Positions 12,821 to 26,631 of a DNA stretch of 64,000 nt are shown here, piece after piece. Under the pieces are notes generated by a model that was given only the letters and a program-made list of their open reading frames with translations, did no database searches and was not told the origin of the DNA. The position numbers were made by a program, and so were the translations under genes. How positions within the stretch are numbered: position 1 is the stretch's first letter; each line of letters opens with the position of its first letter. The DNA is from Psoroptes ovis (lineage: Eukaryota > Arthropoda > Arachnida > Sarcoptiformes > Psoroptidae), in NCBI GenBank assembly GCA_002943765.1, contig PQWQ01000035.1:1-64000 (forward strand), written 5' to 3'.

Positions 12821-15800
12821 TCAATTTAAATTACGTATCTGTACACGTGGTTGTTGACCGACAACAACATTTGGATTATTATTTTGATCCGAAGTAGTAG
12901 TAGTATTACCATTAACATTGGTTTGATTGAAATTATGATGGCTACCATTCGATCCTATTTGCGTTGTGGCTGTAGGTGATTCTTGCATTTGTATGGTATC
13001 TTCGAGATTATATGCATGATTTTCAAATGATACACCAATATTACTACCATTATTAGTCGAACGACCATTACTACTGCCGAATAATGATGATGAATTCGAT
13101 GAACGGAATTTCGATAGAAACCGATCTTTACTTGAACCATAATAAACTAACACAATGGCGGCGATAATAAGTGAGAAAAATAATAGTGTCAACATTACAT
13201 TGGTTAATATTTGACTATCTGATTGTAAATATTCTGCTTGTAATTTCGATAGATTTATAACTAATGGCTCGGATGGTATACTGGTACCATGATAATTATT
13301 TGTTTTAATCACAAATTCATATGTCGAATCAGGTTCTAATGATGTTAATTCATAGAAATTTTTCTCCACACGATCACGATCCATTTCGTTGGTGCCAACC
13401 TTCTTCCAATAAACCCAATACCAATGTGTTGAATCTTGATTCTTATCCGAATCAGTCCATTCAATCAATACATGATTATTTGAATAAATTGAATGAACAT
13501 GTACATTGGTTGGTGGTGATGGCAGAAATCGATTACCTTCACGGAAACAGCTCATAATATCACGTGCCGAGCTGACCAGACAATAGTCCATTTTTTGAAT
13601 TTTATAGCCAGCACACCAATGCAAGCATTCGCTGGCCACTTCACGAAACATACAACAACGACGATGATCACTGCCATCTGCCATAATATTGATTGATTAT
13701 TTGGTTTGTCAAATAATTAATTATAAATTCAAAAATTCAAAATTTACAAATACATACCAGCAGCACAATAAACATATTTATTCAAATGTTCTAGACATTT
13801 TTGATTTTTATAAACATCGAATAGATTTATTTCTTTTTTACTGCATACAAACATACAATCGTTTGGTATGTTTTTCTTTTCACAGCATTCTGTGAGATAA
13901 TCAACATTTAATTTAATCAAACGATTAATTAATTAATTAATCAATTTTAATTAATTTTAAATAATTACCTGTATAATTTTTCGACACCAGTTCTTGATCA
14001 TCGACCATTAATTTCAATGTTTTCTTTTCTTCACCATAATCATTTCTTGCAATACAATCATAGTTTCCTTGTGCATCTTTATCAATGTTGGCTATGACCA
14101 ACGTTGCTACCCATGTTTTAGTTTTCTATTTGAAAAAATTAAAGGGTCAAAGTAATTTTCACTTTTGATAAATTCACTCACTTTTAAATGTGGAAATATT
14201 CGTGAATTATTAAAACGGCTAACCAATTGATTATCTTTTAAGAAACGTATTTTCGGTTTAGGATAACCAGAAAATTCACATTCCAAAATGGCCATACTAT
14301 AACGTGGAACAATTTTCGATTCTTTATACAAGGTTATTGTTGGTGCAACTAGGGATTGATAGTAGTGTTTTATATTAGAAATATTTGGTGTAAATTATCT
14401 CCCTTAGACTTACAATGAACATTAATTTCACGGAAACTTTGCACCGGTTGACGACTTTCTTCATTCACTGCTTGACAAGCGATCGCCGATAGATTACGTT
14501 CAACATAATCAATCGAATGATGAATGATACGAGTTTTTTCCGTTTTTACTTTTAATCCATTTATGAAAATAGTCATATTTGGTACCGGGTATCCGATCGA
14601 TTCACAACGTATTGTCACCATTGATGCTTCAATAATCGGGAATGGATGAACAAATGGTTGACTAATTTCAAGCGGTAACGAAGGATCAGTCCATGCCAGT
14701 AGCGTTTCAGATGATGGTGATACTTGTCCATCGGATGATCGTGCCCGCACCGATATTGCATATTGTGTATTACGTGTTAGATTTTGTATAACAATTATAT
14801 TGGTATTACTATGTAATACAATCCATGTATGATTACCAGAATATAGATTCTTTACTTTTTGAAAGAAAATCTAAGAAAAAAAAAATAAGAAGAGAATAAA
14901 TTATTAGCTTTGATGTTTTGAATAATAAATTATTCAGAGGGTAAATGATGCAAATATGTATTGTGTTGTTGTTAACTCACATCATACGAATAAGTCACGT
15001 CCGGGGATGAATAATGTGGCTCCGACCAACGAAATACTAATGCTGTGATCGATTTACGAATTAATTCTAATGAATGTGGCGGCCCTATGGTTGCATGTGT
15101 CACGTTCGAATCGATCGAAACATTCATTGGATTTGTTCGTACAATTAATACTTGACTTGGTGCCGATTGACCATATTGATTAGCTGATACTACATAGATA
15201 CTGTATGTAGTATTCGGTTTCAAATTTGTTAACGTAAAACGAGTATTTGTCACATTCACTTTTGTTGAATATTTATCATCAAATGGATGTGGTGGTATTG
15301 TTTCATTTGGTAAAAGTGGTGAATAACGTATTTGATATGTAATCTGATCATTCATTGGTAATTCATCCAATGATTTATTCCATGCAATACTGATTGCTGT
15401 AGCGGTAATATTACTGGCTAATAATGCTTGTGGCATACCCGGCAATGTATCGGCACCTTCGGCCATACATTGAAATATTTTTCCATCAAATCGCGAACAT
15501 TTAGCGGCGACATCTCTCGATGTGAATGTAATCATTCCATTGCAAAGATCAAAACAATCACTATCAATACCACGTCGTTCACAGCATGGCCGATGATCAC
15601 GACCTCCGGCTAAACATCTTAATATTGCTCCAGCCGTCTTAGGTTCAGCACAAAATAGACTTAATTTGAATAAATCACGCATTTTCAAATGATAATTGCA
15701 CAATGGGAGACAAGTATTTTGTACAGCTGCTTTTTCACAGCATAATGTTTCATTATATGCTAACATACTATCAGTTTGATCTAACTGATCGGCGATTGGA

Positions 15801-18800
15801 TCAATCTCTGGTGCAGTAGTATTGAACAATATACGCGATGAACCACGACTAACACCATATTTATTGACAGCAGTAACGAATACTTCATATCTTGCTGATG
15901 GACGTAATTTATCGATCAAAAATGGTGATCTATCAGCAGTTTCAACAAAATAAAAATCATCAACATCTTCAGACAGTTCTCTGTAATGCACCTGATATTT
16001 CGTTATGGTTTCAACACGTTTTTTCGGTGCTTTCCATTTGATCAAAGCCCAATCATTATGCACGCTGGTAACTTCGACCATTTGTGGTTCCGTTGTAACA
16101 TAACCTTTACGTTCCAACACACAACTAATCAATGATGACATATATGGTAGGCATTGAAATTGTGATTGAAAATCATACATCAATGATGTTTGTCCTGAAC
16201 AAAAATGCTTGCAAAAACCATTTACACCTTCTTCTTCACAGCATTGTCTGTTAAACAATTAAAAATAAATACATTAATAACAATACTGTGTCTTAAGTAT
16301 GCGTCAAGTGCATTTGATTCATATCAAAAATGAATGAATATATATTACAGTGTTTAAAGTTCAAATTCGTAGATTTAAAATTAATTTTCGTCGTTTTGAA
16401 TAGAATTTTAAATGGTAAAATTACGAAATTAATTTTCAAAACTACGAATTAAAACTTTAAACCTTGTAATTTTTACTAACAATTTATTCATTCATATTCA
16501 TATTTATATTCATTCAAAATGTATTCAAAATTTCTAAATGAATAAATAAACAATGAAAATGTTTGTGTAAACAAATAATGATCCGGAACAAACAAACCAA
16601 AACTAAAAAATCCGGAAATATTCGCCCAAAAAAATAATATTTCCTCGACCATATAATGATTATGCATATGTGATACCTGTGTGCCAGTCACTACTTACCA
16701 TAAATCACATAAACACACACACACAGGCATATAGAAAGCAATGTCTGAGCTATTTTCTTAATATTCTTAAATATAATATAAAAATGTTAATTAATTTCAT
16801 TTAATGGGTGATTTGTTTCAGTGGAAAAAACAAAAAACAAATAATCACATTATAATTATTATCATTACAAGGATTTAAAGTTTTAATTCGTAGTTTTACA
16901 ATTTGATTTCGTAATTTTTAATTTGAAATTCTAGCAAAAACTACGAAAATCAACTTGAAAACTACGAATTAAAACTTTAAAACCTAATAAAAACTTGAAA
17001 CCCCTGAATAATTTCAATTTTAAATTTTATTTGAGTTTGTTTTCTGGCAGTTAAACAGACACACACAGATAGACGAATGATTATAGTCATTATCATTGTT
17101 TAGTAAGGGCAATAATTGAATTTGAATTGGAATTTGAATTTGTTTTTCGCCCATTTTCAATTGTAAATTGTTTTATAAAATAGTGGAAAAGACACTTACT
17201 CATAATCAACATTATCACGTATATTTTCAATACAACGATATGATGTATTCATATATTTCATACACATAATACTTTCTTCAACATCCACAGGTTCAATAAT
17301 GAATGGTTCACATAATTGTTTCAAGCAAGCATCATTACGTATACCGTTTTGCATACAACATCGCCGTAAATGTGGTGCATTATCATCGATGATTGTATTG
17401 TTAGCATTAGTTGAATTATTACCAAACAATTCATTCGAATCAGTGTTTGATGAATGTGTAACAATACGTATATCGTTCGTTGGTAGACTTTCACCATAAT
17501 TATTCATTGCAATCATATGTATTTCATACATTGTACTTTTTTTCAACGGTCCTAGCATTGCTTCGGTATCGGTCGCTGGTACAATTAATATTTGTTCAAT
17601 TTCATCTTCCAATAACGGGCTATTATTGGATTGATTTATTTTTGACCAATTTTCATCGAATGAATGTAATTTATGATAAACAATTTTATATTGTTTTGCC
17701 AAGCTATTTTCACGATTTGTCCATTTTAGCGATATCTAATCGGATAATTGAAATCGGAATCAATCAAATGACCCTGTGAAAAATATTTACAAAATTTACT
17801 TACATATGAAGCATTGACTGCTTCAGCTTGTATTTCTTGTGGCTGTTCTGGCAGCACCTGAAGACCATCAGCAATACAAAATAGAATTGTTTTCGAATGT
17901 TCATGACATATTGCATGATCTAATGCTTTTTCCAATGAATATTTTCCCGCACACGATGATTGACATAGTTGTGGTACTTGTTGCCGTTGACAACACGGTA
18001 CATGATTACGGCCATCCGAAATACAACGAAATATATGTGTCATATAATTATAACAAAGGGTGTACATAAATGGTTTGGTTTGATCACTAATCATCGCTTG
18101 CAGACTACACAATGGACGACACAATATTGGTACACCTTCAGTTTGACAACATTCATAAAATGTACGATCAACAAGTGCGGATGCACTTGATGTATTGTAT
18201 GGTAGGGAACCAGGCGGTAATCTCGGCGATGATAGCTGAGGCGATGATGTTGTCGAATGTGGCCGAACATATTCATCCGGTACATATGATCCACGTATTG
18301 ATGATACTGTTGAATATGAATTTATTTTATGATTATTTTCATTATTATTATGGTTATTATCCCCTGCAGTCATTGGTGCATTATCTTCAAATTTTTTCCT
18401 AACATTAACCATAACCATTCGGGTTTCATACACTTTCGGTATTGAATTAACTTCACATTTATATACCCCGGTATCTTGTACACGTGCAAAACGTATTTTC
18501 AACACCCAACGTTCTCTATCATTTTGATGTATCACCGATAAACGTTTATCATCACTAACAATTACTTGATTTGCTGCCAACAATGTTTCCATTGATCCGT
18601 TCATATATTTCCATAATACAGTTAAATTATTACGATTTTTAATTATACAATCAATATCAATATCATCACCAACCATGACCCGAATCGGTGTTGTTGGTGT
18701 TTCGGATAAATCGGGTAAATATTGTGGTTGTGCATCTATTACTGTTATAATGATATTATTTAACATAAAAAAACAATTAATCATTTGATTTGAATCAGTT

Positions 18801-20467
18801 AATTAATCAGAGTAAATAAATCAAGAGAAAAATTCAAGGGTTTCCACCTATTAATCTCGTTGGATAATTATGAAAATGAAACTCTATTTAATTCAAAATT
18901 CAATGATTTCATCATTGTTTCATCATTGAAGCCTGCCCTGTACTGCCATAATTATCCTAAATCTTAAAATTTTGAAAATTTCATATTTCATAATCGTGTT
19001 TTAAATTAAATTTAAATATTTAAAAATTTTAAAAATCTAAACAATGGGCGTTCAACTCCATTCACGCAATCGGACCTCATATATTATTCATTTTGGCCAT
19101 TGATATATAATGATATTTGAATAATATTTGAACTTGATCATTTCGAGAGGCATATATTCAATCAATTCATTCATTGGTCGAACAAGTTTCAAGTCAATCA
19201 TTCAATTGATTGATCAATTTTCAATTAGAAAAATTCTAATCAATCAATTTCTTAATAAAATTAGCATATTTTCTGTGCATCAAATTTACATATTTATGAA
19301 TAATCGAAATTCAATACAACTCAATCAATTGATCAATTGGTCAAAGACACCAATAATTTATTTTTGATTTTTAGAACTCAACTAAATTAAATAATAATTG
19401 AATAGGAATGTCAATGAATGACATGTGTGTGTGTGTGTGTGTCGTACAACAAGCACACATTTGAATATTTGAATATCAAACAAACAAGGAAAATGATTCA
19501 AATCTAAATAATTTCAATGTCTTTTGCTGACACACATGGTATAAATATGAAATAGAAAATTTTTGCGCAGAACAACAACTTCATAGATTTCAAGGTAGAA
19601 AAAGCATTCAAATAAGTATAAGAATATTTGTAGGTAGATATTTTAAGACCTTCAAAAATGTTTGAATTTTTTTGGATAAATCGAATTGAAATTTTTCAAA
19701 TTATTTGAAATCGAATTTGAATTTAAAATTTTAGGTTGTCCCATAAATTCTTGCCGTTTTAAAATTCGTTTTCATTTGAAAAACGGCAAGAACTAATGGG
19801 ACAATCTAATATTCAAATTTAAAGGTGAAACAAAAATGGAAATTTGGAAATTTGAATATTTACCTGTTGTGGTTGTAAATAATAAACAAAATATGGCTAA
19901 ATAATAATAACAATAGTGATTGATCAATGTTCTGTTTCGATGTTTATTATTATATGATGATGTGGATAAATATTTCGTCGATAATATCGATATTAAATAT
20001 GATGATATTGATGATATGGATGATGATGATGAATATGACAACAATGATGATGATCTGGATGATGAATTATTTAAACAATGATGAATAGTAGTGGTTGTAG
20101 TCTTATTATTGTGACTGAAGATATTCACTGGAGATATCATTTGATAACCCTTTGAATCGATGAAATAATCGAATCTAGTTTGATTCGATGATGATAGGGT
20201 TGATGATGAGGGTGTTGATGGTGTTTTGGTTGATGTTACATTGTTATTATTCAAGGTATTTTCAATATTATGATTCGACATTGATCTGAAAGGTATTTCA
20301 GTGTTAAATTTGATATGGTCATCATTATTCAGTTGATCAAATGGTTGTTGATCATGAATTAATAAATCATTTTTGATCAATTTAGGTTGTTTATAATTAT
20401 TTTGTTTCATATTATTATTATCGATGATGATATGTTGTTGATGGTGATGATTATCATTGAATTTCAT
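12821..20467 (-). CDS. Ig/FN3/DB-module single-pass receptor
   Basis: Nine minus-strand exons join in frame into 1704 residues: 20467-19864, 18741-17804, 17735-17200, 16247-14981, 14870-14414, 14348-14182, 14125-13969, 13889-13758 and 13677-12821. Order: Asn/Ser-rich N-terminus, a hydrophobic segment (LAIFCLLFTTTT, about 190-201), Ig, a DB block (ECCQTEG, SDGRNHVPCC), FN3, DB (RRCCMQNGI, EQCCEEEGV), FN3, DB (ETLCCEKAAV, GGRDHRPCCERRGI), two FN3, two Ig (RCESIGYPVP; LECEFSGYPKP), DB (ECCEKKNIP, DGSDHRRCC), FN3, a transmembrane helix (about 1580-1599) and a Ser/Asn/Gln-rich tail of about 100 residues. The cysteine-paired DB module with Ig and FN3 is the architecture of the C. elegans IGDB proteins; arthropods have homologues. 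A cell-surface adhesion or receptor role is inferred. Oddity: the hydrophobic segment lies 180 residues from the first ATG, so either it is a signal anchor or a different first exon is used. Confidence 0.9.
16348..16466. mobile_element. Family-2 MITE, 119 bp
   Basis: TA-flanked CAGTGTTTAAAG ... CTTTAAACCTTG palindrome in an intron of the DB receptor. It has the same length as the copy at 38254. Confidence 0.85.
16868..16985. mobile_element. Family-2 MITE
   Basis: Starts TA-CAAGGATTTAAAG and ends CTTTAAAACCTAA, in the same 952-base intron as the copy at 16348. Confidence 0.8.
18742..19863 (-). other. Intron 1 of the DB receptor
   Basis: A 1.1-kb GT-AG intron separates the hydrophobic N-terminal exon from the first Ig exon. 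It holds a (GT)n run near 19424 and one family-1 MITE at 19731, close to the donor. Nothing else was recognised. Confidence 0.75.
19731..19810. mobile_element. Family-1 MITE, hairpin type
   Basis: TTAGGTTGTCCCATAAATTC to GGGACAATCTAA; inner arms CTTGCCGTTTT match almost perfectly. It lies 54 bases inside the intron donor of the receptor gene. Confidence 0.9.
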
Positions 20468-21161
20468 GACTTTAAAATATATTTTGAATTTCTAAGGTTT
20501 GAACTGTATATTTTGCTTGATTCACAGACCTTTCACTGAATTATTTAGCTGAATTATTGCTGAAATTTCTCCAAAATTGATTGAATTATCACTATGAATT
20601 ATTTCATCAAACACATTGACAAACAATCAAGAAAAAATATAAATAAATAATTTTCGAATAATCTTAGATCTATAATCTTAAATTTTATGAGGATAATAAT
20701 GGCAAAAAAATGTTTGCTGTATGATTTTTGATTTGTTAAATTACATAATTCAATTTTGTTGTTGTTGTCGATGTTGTAGCTGTTGAAATCTACGAAAAAT
20801 AATTTTGTCAAATTTTGTTTGTTAATGTCGTCGAGGCCGTAATCGTTGCTGTTGTTGTCGTTGTTGACCCATTTCAAAAATTTCAAAAAATTGAAATAAC
20901 GCAGGAAACAATTAAATACCAAAGATTATTATCTGGGCACAAAATTAATTTGAATACGAAATTAAAACAAAAATTAAATTAAAATTTGAATTAATTTCAA
21001 TTCAAATTTAACAAAAGAAATTTTGAAAATTTTAAAAATTTTCAAAATTTCTAAAACGTCAATTTTTTGAATAGGTACAGCACTAGGTTTTGTTTGGCCA
21101 CTAAATAATTGGTAGCCAAACACACATATATTTCCTCGTAGCAACATTTTATGTTGTAAAA

Positions 21162-21315
21162 ACACAAAATTTAAAATTTCAAGTTTTAATTCGTAGTTTT
21201 GAAATTTAATTTCGTAATAGTATAGTGTAAAATTGCATACGAAACTACGAAAATCAACTTGAAAACTATGAAAATTAATTTTAAAACTACGAATTAAAAC
21301 TTGAAAATCTTTGTA
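21162..21315. mobile_element. Family-2 MITE, long form
   Basis: Palindrome with the AAGTTTTAATTCGTAGTTTT motif at one end and its complement at the other. An extra internal block (ACTACGAAAATCAACTTG) marks the long form seen also at 55832 and 59741. Ends are decayed. Confidence 0.75.
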
Positions 21316-22216
21316 TAAATTTTTTACTTTACACAAGAAGAGAAATTTATACATTTCTACACTTTAAAATGAAATTGTGTCAAAGTGATGTGTGTGTGCT
21401 AAATTTTATCTTTCAATTCAATTCAATTCATTCATTCATTCATTTTATACTCTCATACACATATATTTCGAAAGAATCACAATTATTGAAAGTTTGTCAA
21501 ACACATTGTGTGTGTGTGTATGTGTGTGTATGAAATGTGAAATCTGATGGGCTAAAAGATGTGCACAAAACTCCATTTTGATTGATGATGATGATGATGA
21601 GTAAGTATTAAGTAAAAAAAAAACTTTAACCCTTTGATGATGATGATGATCTTAATCATCATTGCTTTTGCCGCCACAACCACCTTGCAGGTGCACAATC
21701 AGTGGATGCAGTGCACTGCAGATCATCATAATAAAAATATCATCAAAATGGTCAACAATCGCAAAACAATGGGAATACAATGGAAAATAAAATTGTTGTT
21801 GAATGATGAAAGAAAATAAAACTTAAAGAAAATAAATGACATTTTGGTCACTTGGGCTAATAAAAGTGAAAAATTTCACAAAAGAAACCAGGTCACAAAA
21901 AAAATTTTACTGATCAATTTTCTTTTAGAAAATTAGAAATGGTTCGGGTCTGACTAATGGTGCATTTTCGCCCCCTCCCAAAATAGACCATGATTGCACC
22001 CCTTTGAAATTGCAACACTGAAATTGATTGATTGATTGCATTTAATTGAATATGTGTGATACTTACAGATTATAGTTTTTTTTTCACAGAAAACAGTGGT
22101 GAATTAATTAGAATTCATTTCATAGGTTCAAATTGAATCAATTAAAGAATAATTTTTGGACACAATCACATCCATACAAATAATTATTATACAATGTATT
22201 TATATTTATATTTCTA

Positions 22217-22297
22217 TTTGGTTGTCCGAAAAGTTCTAGCCGATTATTTCGTAGAAAAGCATGAGAAAATCGGCAAAAACTTATCGGACAATCTAAT
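22217..22297. mobile_element. Family-1 MITE, hairpin type
   Basis: TTTGGTTGTCCGAAAAGTTC to CTTATCGGACAATCTAA; stem GCCGATT/AATCGGC. Confidence 0.88.
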
Positions 22298-23111
22298 ATT
22301 TTAAGTTTTGCCCAGCTTTTTGCTTTTTTCAGTCGAAGAAAACAAAACCATTAAAACATTTATTTTGTCATCTAAAATGAATGACGATAAAGGCTTTGTA
22401 AAATTTGAAAGGACTATACCTTTGGATGTATTTAAAAAAAAGTATCAAAAAGTATCATTATTTCTTTCAAATCAAAACATTTAATAACACAACACACTGA
22501 TATGAATAACTGAATAAAATTTCTGAAATTTCAAATTATCTTTATTTCATTTTGATTCGATTTGAATGCATGTATCATCATCATCATCATCATTTTTCCT
22601 TGAAATGATGAATTGAATTTAAATGAATTGAATTAAGAAATGAATTAAGAAAAAAAACAAGATTTTTATTATCCTTATAAAGGTAAGGTGTGTAAGTGTG
22701 TGTGCTTGTGTGTGTGCAGGTATATCTGTAGCTGTACATTGTGAACATATGGATGCATTGGATAATGCATGTGGATGGTGAATTGTAAAACGATTATTTA
22801 TCATCACGAACTTGTTCATTTTATCATTCGAATCATTTTGAATCATTTGAATTAACCATTCACAAATACATAATGGGAATCTATGAATATTTTTATTTCT
22901 CAGTGAAATATTCGAATGAATCAATGTATCTTGTTGAATATGTTCATTTATCAATCAAAATCAATCAATTTATGGTCAGCAGCAATCAATTGATTGCTGG
23001 TGGTGTGCAATAATCATCAATGATGTACGATGTGCCATAATGATCAAATGAATTTTTCATAATAATGCACTCAAAATGTGATATAATCATTTGATTTTTA
23101 TGTCTTAATTA

Positions 23112-23195
23112 TTTGGTTGTCCGAAAAGTTCATTCTGCTTAATCACAATAGAATTGTTCATATGAAAATTGGCGAAAACTTTTCGGACAACCTAA
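23112..23195. mobile_element. Family-1 MITE, asymmetric type, inverted
   Basis: The asymmetric centre (GTTCATTCTGCTTAATCACAAT) runs in the opposite orientation to most other copies. Confidence 0.88.
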
Positions 23196-25026
23196 ACATT
23201 ATTTTTTAATGAATTTTTAAATATTCAAAATCGAAGATTCGAAAATCGATTGAAGGTTTGATTGAATCTAATCATTTAGTTAACGTCAGTTGAATTCTGT
23301 TTAATTAAAGAAGGAAAATTTCATCTTTAATTTATTTCTGAAATTTCTTTGAATTTGAAAATTGACAAGTTTTCGTCAAAAAAAAAATCCAATCAAATCA
23401 TTGATTGATTGAATTTTTGAATTTTTCGAAGAAGAAAATTAAAACTTGTTTGTTTGAAGGTTATAGACTATCAGTGTTTTTTCATTTTTTTTTCAAAGGT
23501 AATTTCAACTGAAAAACAAACGTATAAATCACGACCAACAAAATAATCACAAATCAATTTTGATTCTATCAAAAATTGATTTTTCTACAATTTTTCAGAA
23601 ATAAAATAACATTGAAAAACTATGGAAAATTATCATTAAATTCTTCCTCATATATATTCAAAGATAAGCAACAATTGGAAAAACAACAATTGAAAATAAA
23701 TTAAAAATTTAATCAAATCTTTGAAAAATTATTATTATTCGATTCGACTTGAAGAATTCAAGGATTTATAATTTTGAATATTTGTTTGAGAAAACATTTG
23801 GAAAATTCTGTAATTCATTTTCTTCGGTCATTTGTTGCATCCGTGTGTGTATGCAGAACATCCTTACGAAAACATCTTTCGGCTATTTCAATGTGAACAT
23901 ATAATCGAAAGTCAAATCGAAAGGAATCAACAACTTAAACAACACATGAATGACAATGAATAGTGAAAGTTTTTCGGGGGAAAATTTGTCAAAATATTTT
24001 TTCCTCATCATTATTTTCATACGAATAAATCAATCATCCATTGAAAAAAAACATGGTTGAATGAATTTTCAAACATTTTCATTGATTTTTGACAAATATT
24101 ATTAATCACAATCGCCAAAAATCGATGAATCGAATAAATAAACAAAATGAAAAATATGTTTCCATTTTGTTTTGGTGATGTTTGACTTGTTTTTACAATC
24201 TTTTTTACACATGAAAAAATATTTAAAAGCAAAAATGAATCAATTTTGAAATTTTTAAAATCAATAATTTTTTTTAATCAGCTCTATGAGGCATTGAATA
24301 GATTATTGAATAAATAAACCCCGTTTAACCTTTTTTTCTCTGAAAATTCACTTACCGAAGATTGTCAGAGGGAAAATTATGTTGACATTTGGTCTTTCAT
24401 TTTTTTGTTGGAAAAATTTTTTGAAAAACAAAATTTTGTTCAAATAAATTTCATTGAAAAGGGTTAAAAGGGTTTTGAAAATTAATATTTTTGGATGTCG
24501 TCAGATTACACTTGAAAATATTTGGGGACTACAAATACAAATACAAATTCAAACACTATGAATATTTGAAATTTCAATGCATGTGACAATCATTGACAAA
24601 AAATGCGTTGGTTGTTTGTTTGTTTTTGATTGTAGATTGCAGGTTATTGATATAATCTAAGATAATTTTCTTAATTTTTCTAAATTTAAAAATTTTTAAG
24701 AAATTTTTAAGAAACTTTTAAAAATGAAAATAATAAGTAAAACACAATAAACAACACAACAAATAAACATCAAAAGCAAAGCAAACTACAAAATATCAAA
24801 GCAACAATAACCACAGCACAAATAGTTGTTGAATTATTTAGAATGTTCAATGATAATTGTGTTGATAATTGTACGATCATTATAATTATTATTTTTTACA
24901 TTTAAAACTGTGTACACACACAGAGGTTTCTCTCGTTGCTAAATGGCTCCGAAATTTCGCTTTCTCTTCGTGGATTTCTCCTTTCTCTTTTATATTTGAT
25001 TCACCATCGATTCATTCATAAATGTA

Positions 25027-25107
25027 TTAGGTTGTCCGAAAAGTTTTTGCCGGTTATATCGGTAGAAAAATAATTGAAAAATTGGCAAAAACTTTTCGGA
25101 CAACCGA
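25027..25107. mobile_element. Family-1 MITE, hairpin type
   Basis: TTAGGTTGTCCGAAAAGTTT to CTTTTCGGACAACCGA, preceded by TA. One of the least diverged copies. Confidence 0.9.
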
Positions 25108-25348
25108 TAATAATTTCACAGTGGTAGTAAATTGTTTTACGCGTTTCCTTAACCATTTTATATTTATTCAAATACAAACAACTTGATTATTTTGAATTTT
25201 GTTCAATTTCTCTTTCATTTGAAAATTTTTCTATGGATGTTTTTGTGTTTGTGTGTGTACAATTTTCAAATTTTGAAAATAATTTCATGACGACATAATC
25301 TATGCAGCAGCACTAATGCACAATATTTCTACAATCGTCATTGCAATA

Positions 25349-25429
25349 TTAGGCTGTCCGAAAAGTTATTTTAATTTTATGAGCAACTCTATTCGATTAA
25401 GTGGGATGAACTTTTCGGACAACCTAATA
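25349..25429. mobile_element. Family-1 MITE, asymmetric type
   Basis: TTAGGCTGTCCGAAAAGTTA to CTTTTCGGACAACCTAA, only 240 bases from the previous copy, with TA at both edges. Confidence 0.9.
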
Positions 25430-26302
25430 TATTAACATGAATGAACGTTCTCTTCTTTGCCACAAAATTATTTCCAAATTCAAATCATTATTTTCATCAT
25501 TTATCTCTCTATCTATCTTGAATATGTTGTTTTTGTTCATTTCGTAGATTTCTACACAACAAGAGATGAATGAATGTCATTTGATTTTATAATGAAAAGT
25601 ATTTATTGACTATTTTCTTCATTTTTGTTTTTACTGAAAATGAAACTAATAATGAAATCATTATTAATATCATCACATGATTGATTGATTGATTTGATTT
25701 AATTTGAATCAAAAATTCTCAGGAAATTTGCATTTGAAGATGTGCAGATGTCTTGAAAGTTTTGAAATATTGAATTGGCCCAATATTGAACGAACCACAA
25801 TTGAATCGATCGATAAAACCAATGAATCGAATTGACTCCTTAAGAAAAAAAATTCAAAATCGATATGAAACAACTATATTTCAATATTTCAAACATTTGA
25901 ACAAAAATGAAAAACATTGAAAATCGATTGATTTAGACTAAGGTTTAAGTCTTAGACTCAAAGGTTTAAGTCTTGAGCATATACTTACTTGTACACAAAT
26001 TTCAAAATCGATAAATAATCAGTGATGAATAATGAATGAATGAAATTTTATTTATTTTATTTCAAACAAATTAACGAATGAAAACGAAATTGAAAATATA
26101 ATTTCAAAATATTCAAAACGACATTAATTTCTCAACAATCTCAACATTTTTTTGATGACATTTTTCATTCACAAAGTATTTCATTTATTTTATGCATATT
26201 TGAAATGAATTGAAATAAATAAATAAACAAACAAAATTGCACAATAATAAAATAATGACGAGAAAAAATTATCAAAATTTATAAGATAATATTATTGTAA
26301 AC

Positions 26303-26383
26303 AGGTTGTCCGAAAAGTTTATTCGGCTTAATCACAATAAAGTTGCCGCATGAAAATCAGCCAAAACTTTTCGGACAATCTAA
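26303..26383. mobile_element. Family-1 MITE, asymmetric type, inverted
   Basis: AGGTTGTCCGAAAAGTTTAT to CTTTTCGGACAATCTAA, with the CGGCTTAATCACAATAAAGT centre in inverted orientation. Confidence 0.88.
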
Positions 26384-26549
26384 TATTTTTTTTTTTAAAT
26401 TTATGAAATTGAGAATTGTTTTTTTCTTCGACTCGTATTATATTATCATTATCATCATCATCGATTCATTCATTCATTCATTATTATTATTATAAGATGA
26501 TTTACTAAATAATAATGTAAAGTAAAAAAAACTCGTTTTCAAAAAATAT

Positions 26550-26631
26550 TTAGGTTGTCCGAAAAGTTTTGGCCGATTTTCATGTGCAACTGCCATTGAT
26601 TAAGCCGAATGAACTTTTAGGACGACCTAAT
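26550..26631. mobile_element. Family-1 MITE, asymmetric type
   Basis: TTAGGTTGTCCGAAAAGTTT to CTTTTAGGACGACCTAA, 166 bases from the preceding inverted copy. Confidence 0.9.

Noticed and set aside
14107..14181. Tail of the Ig exon frame beyond the donor at 14182
   Set aside because: Residues after PHLK do not fit an Ig strand; splicing at GTGAGT restores the domain with the next exon.
20599..20922. Possible upstream minus-strand exon of the receptor gene
   Set aside because: No recognisable domain, no clear splice link to the next exon, and a Lys/Asn/Phe/Ile composition expected from AT-rich DNA.
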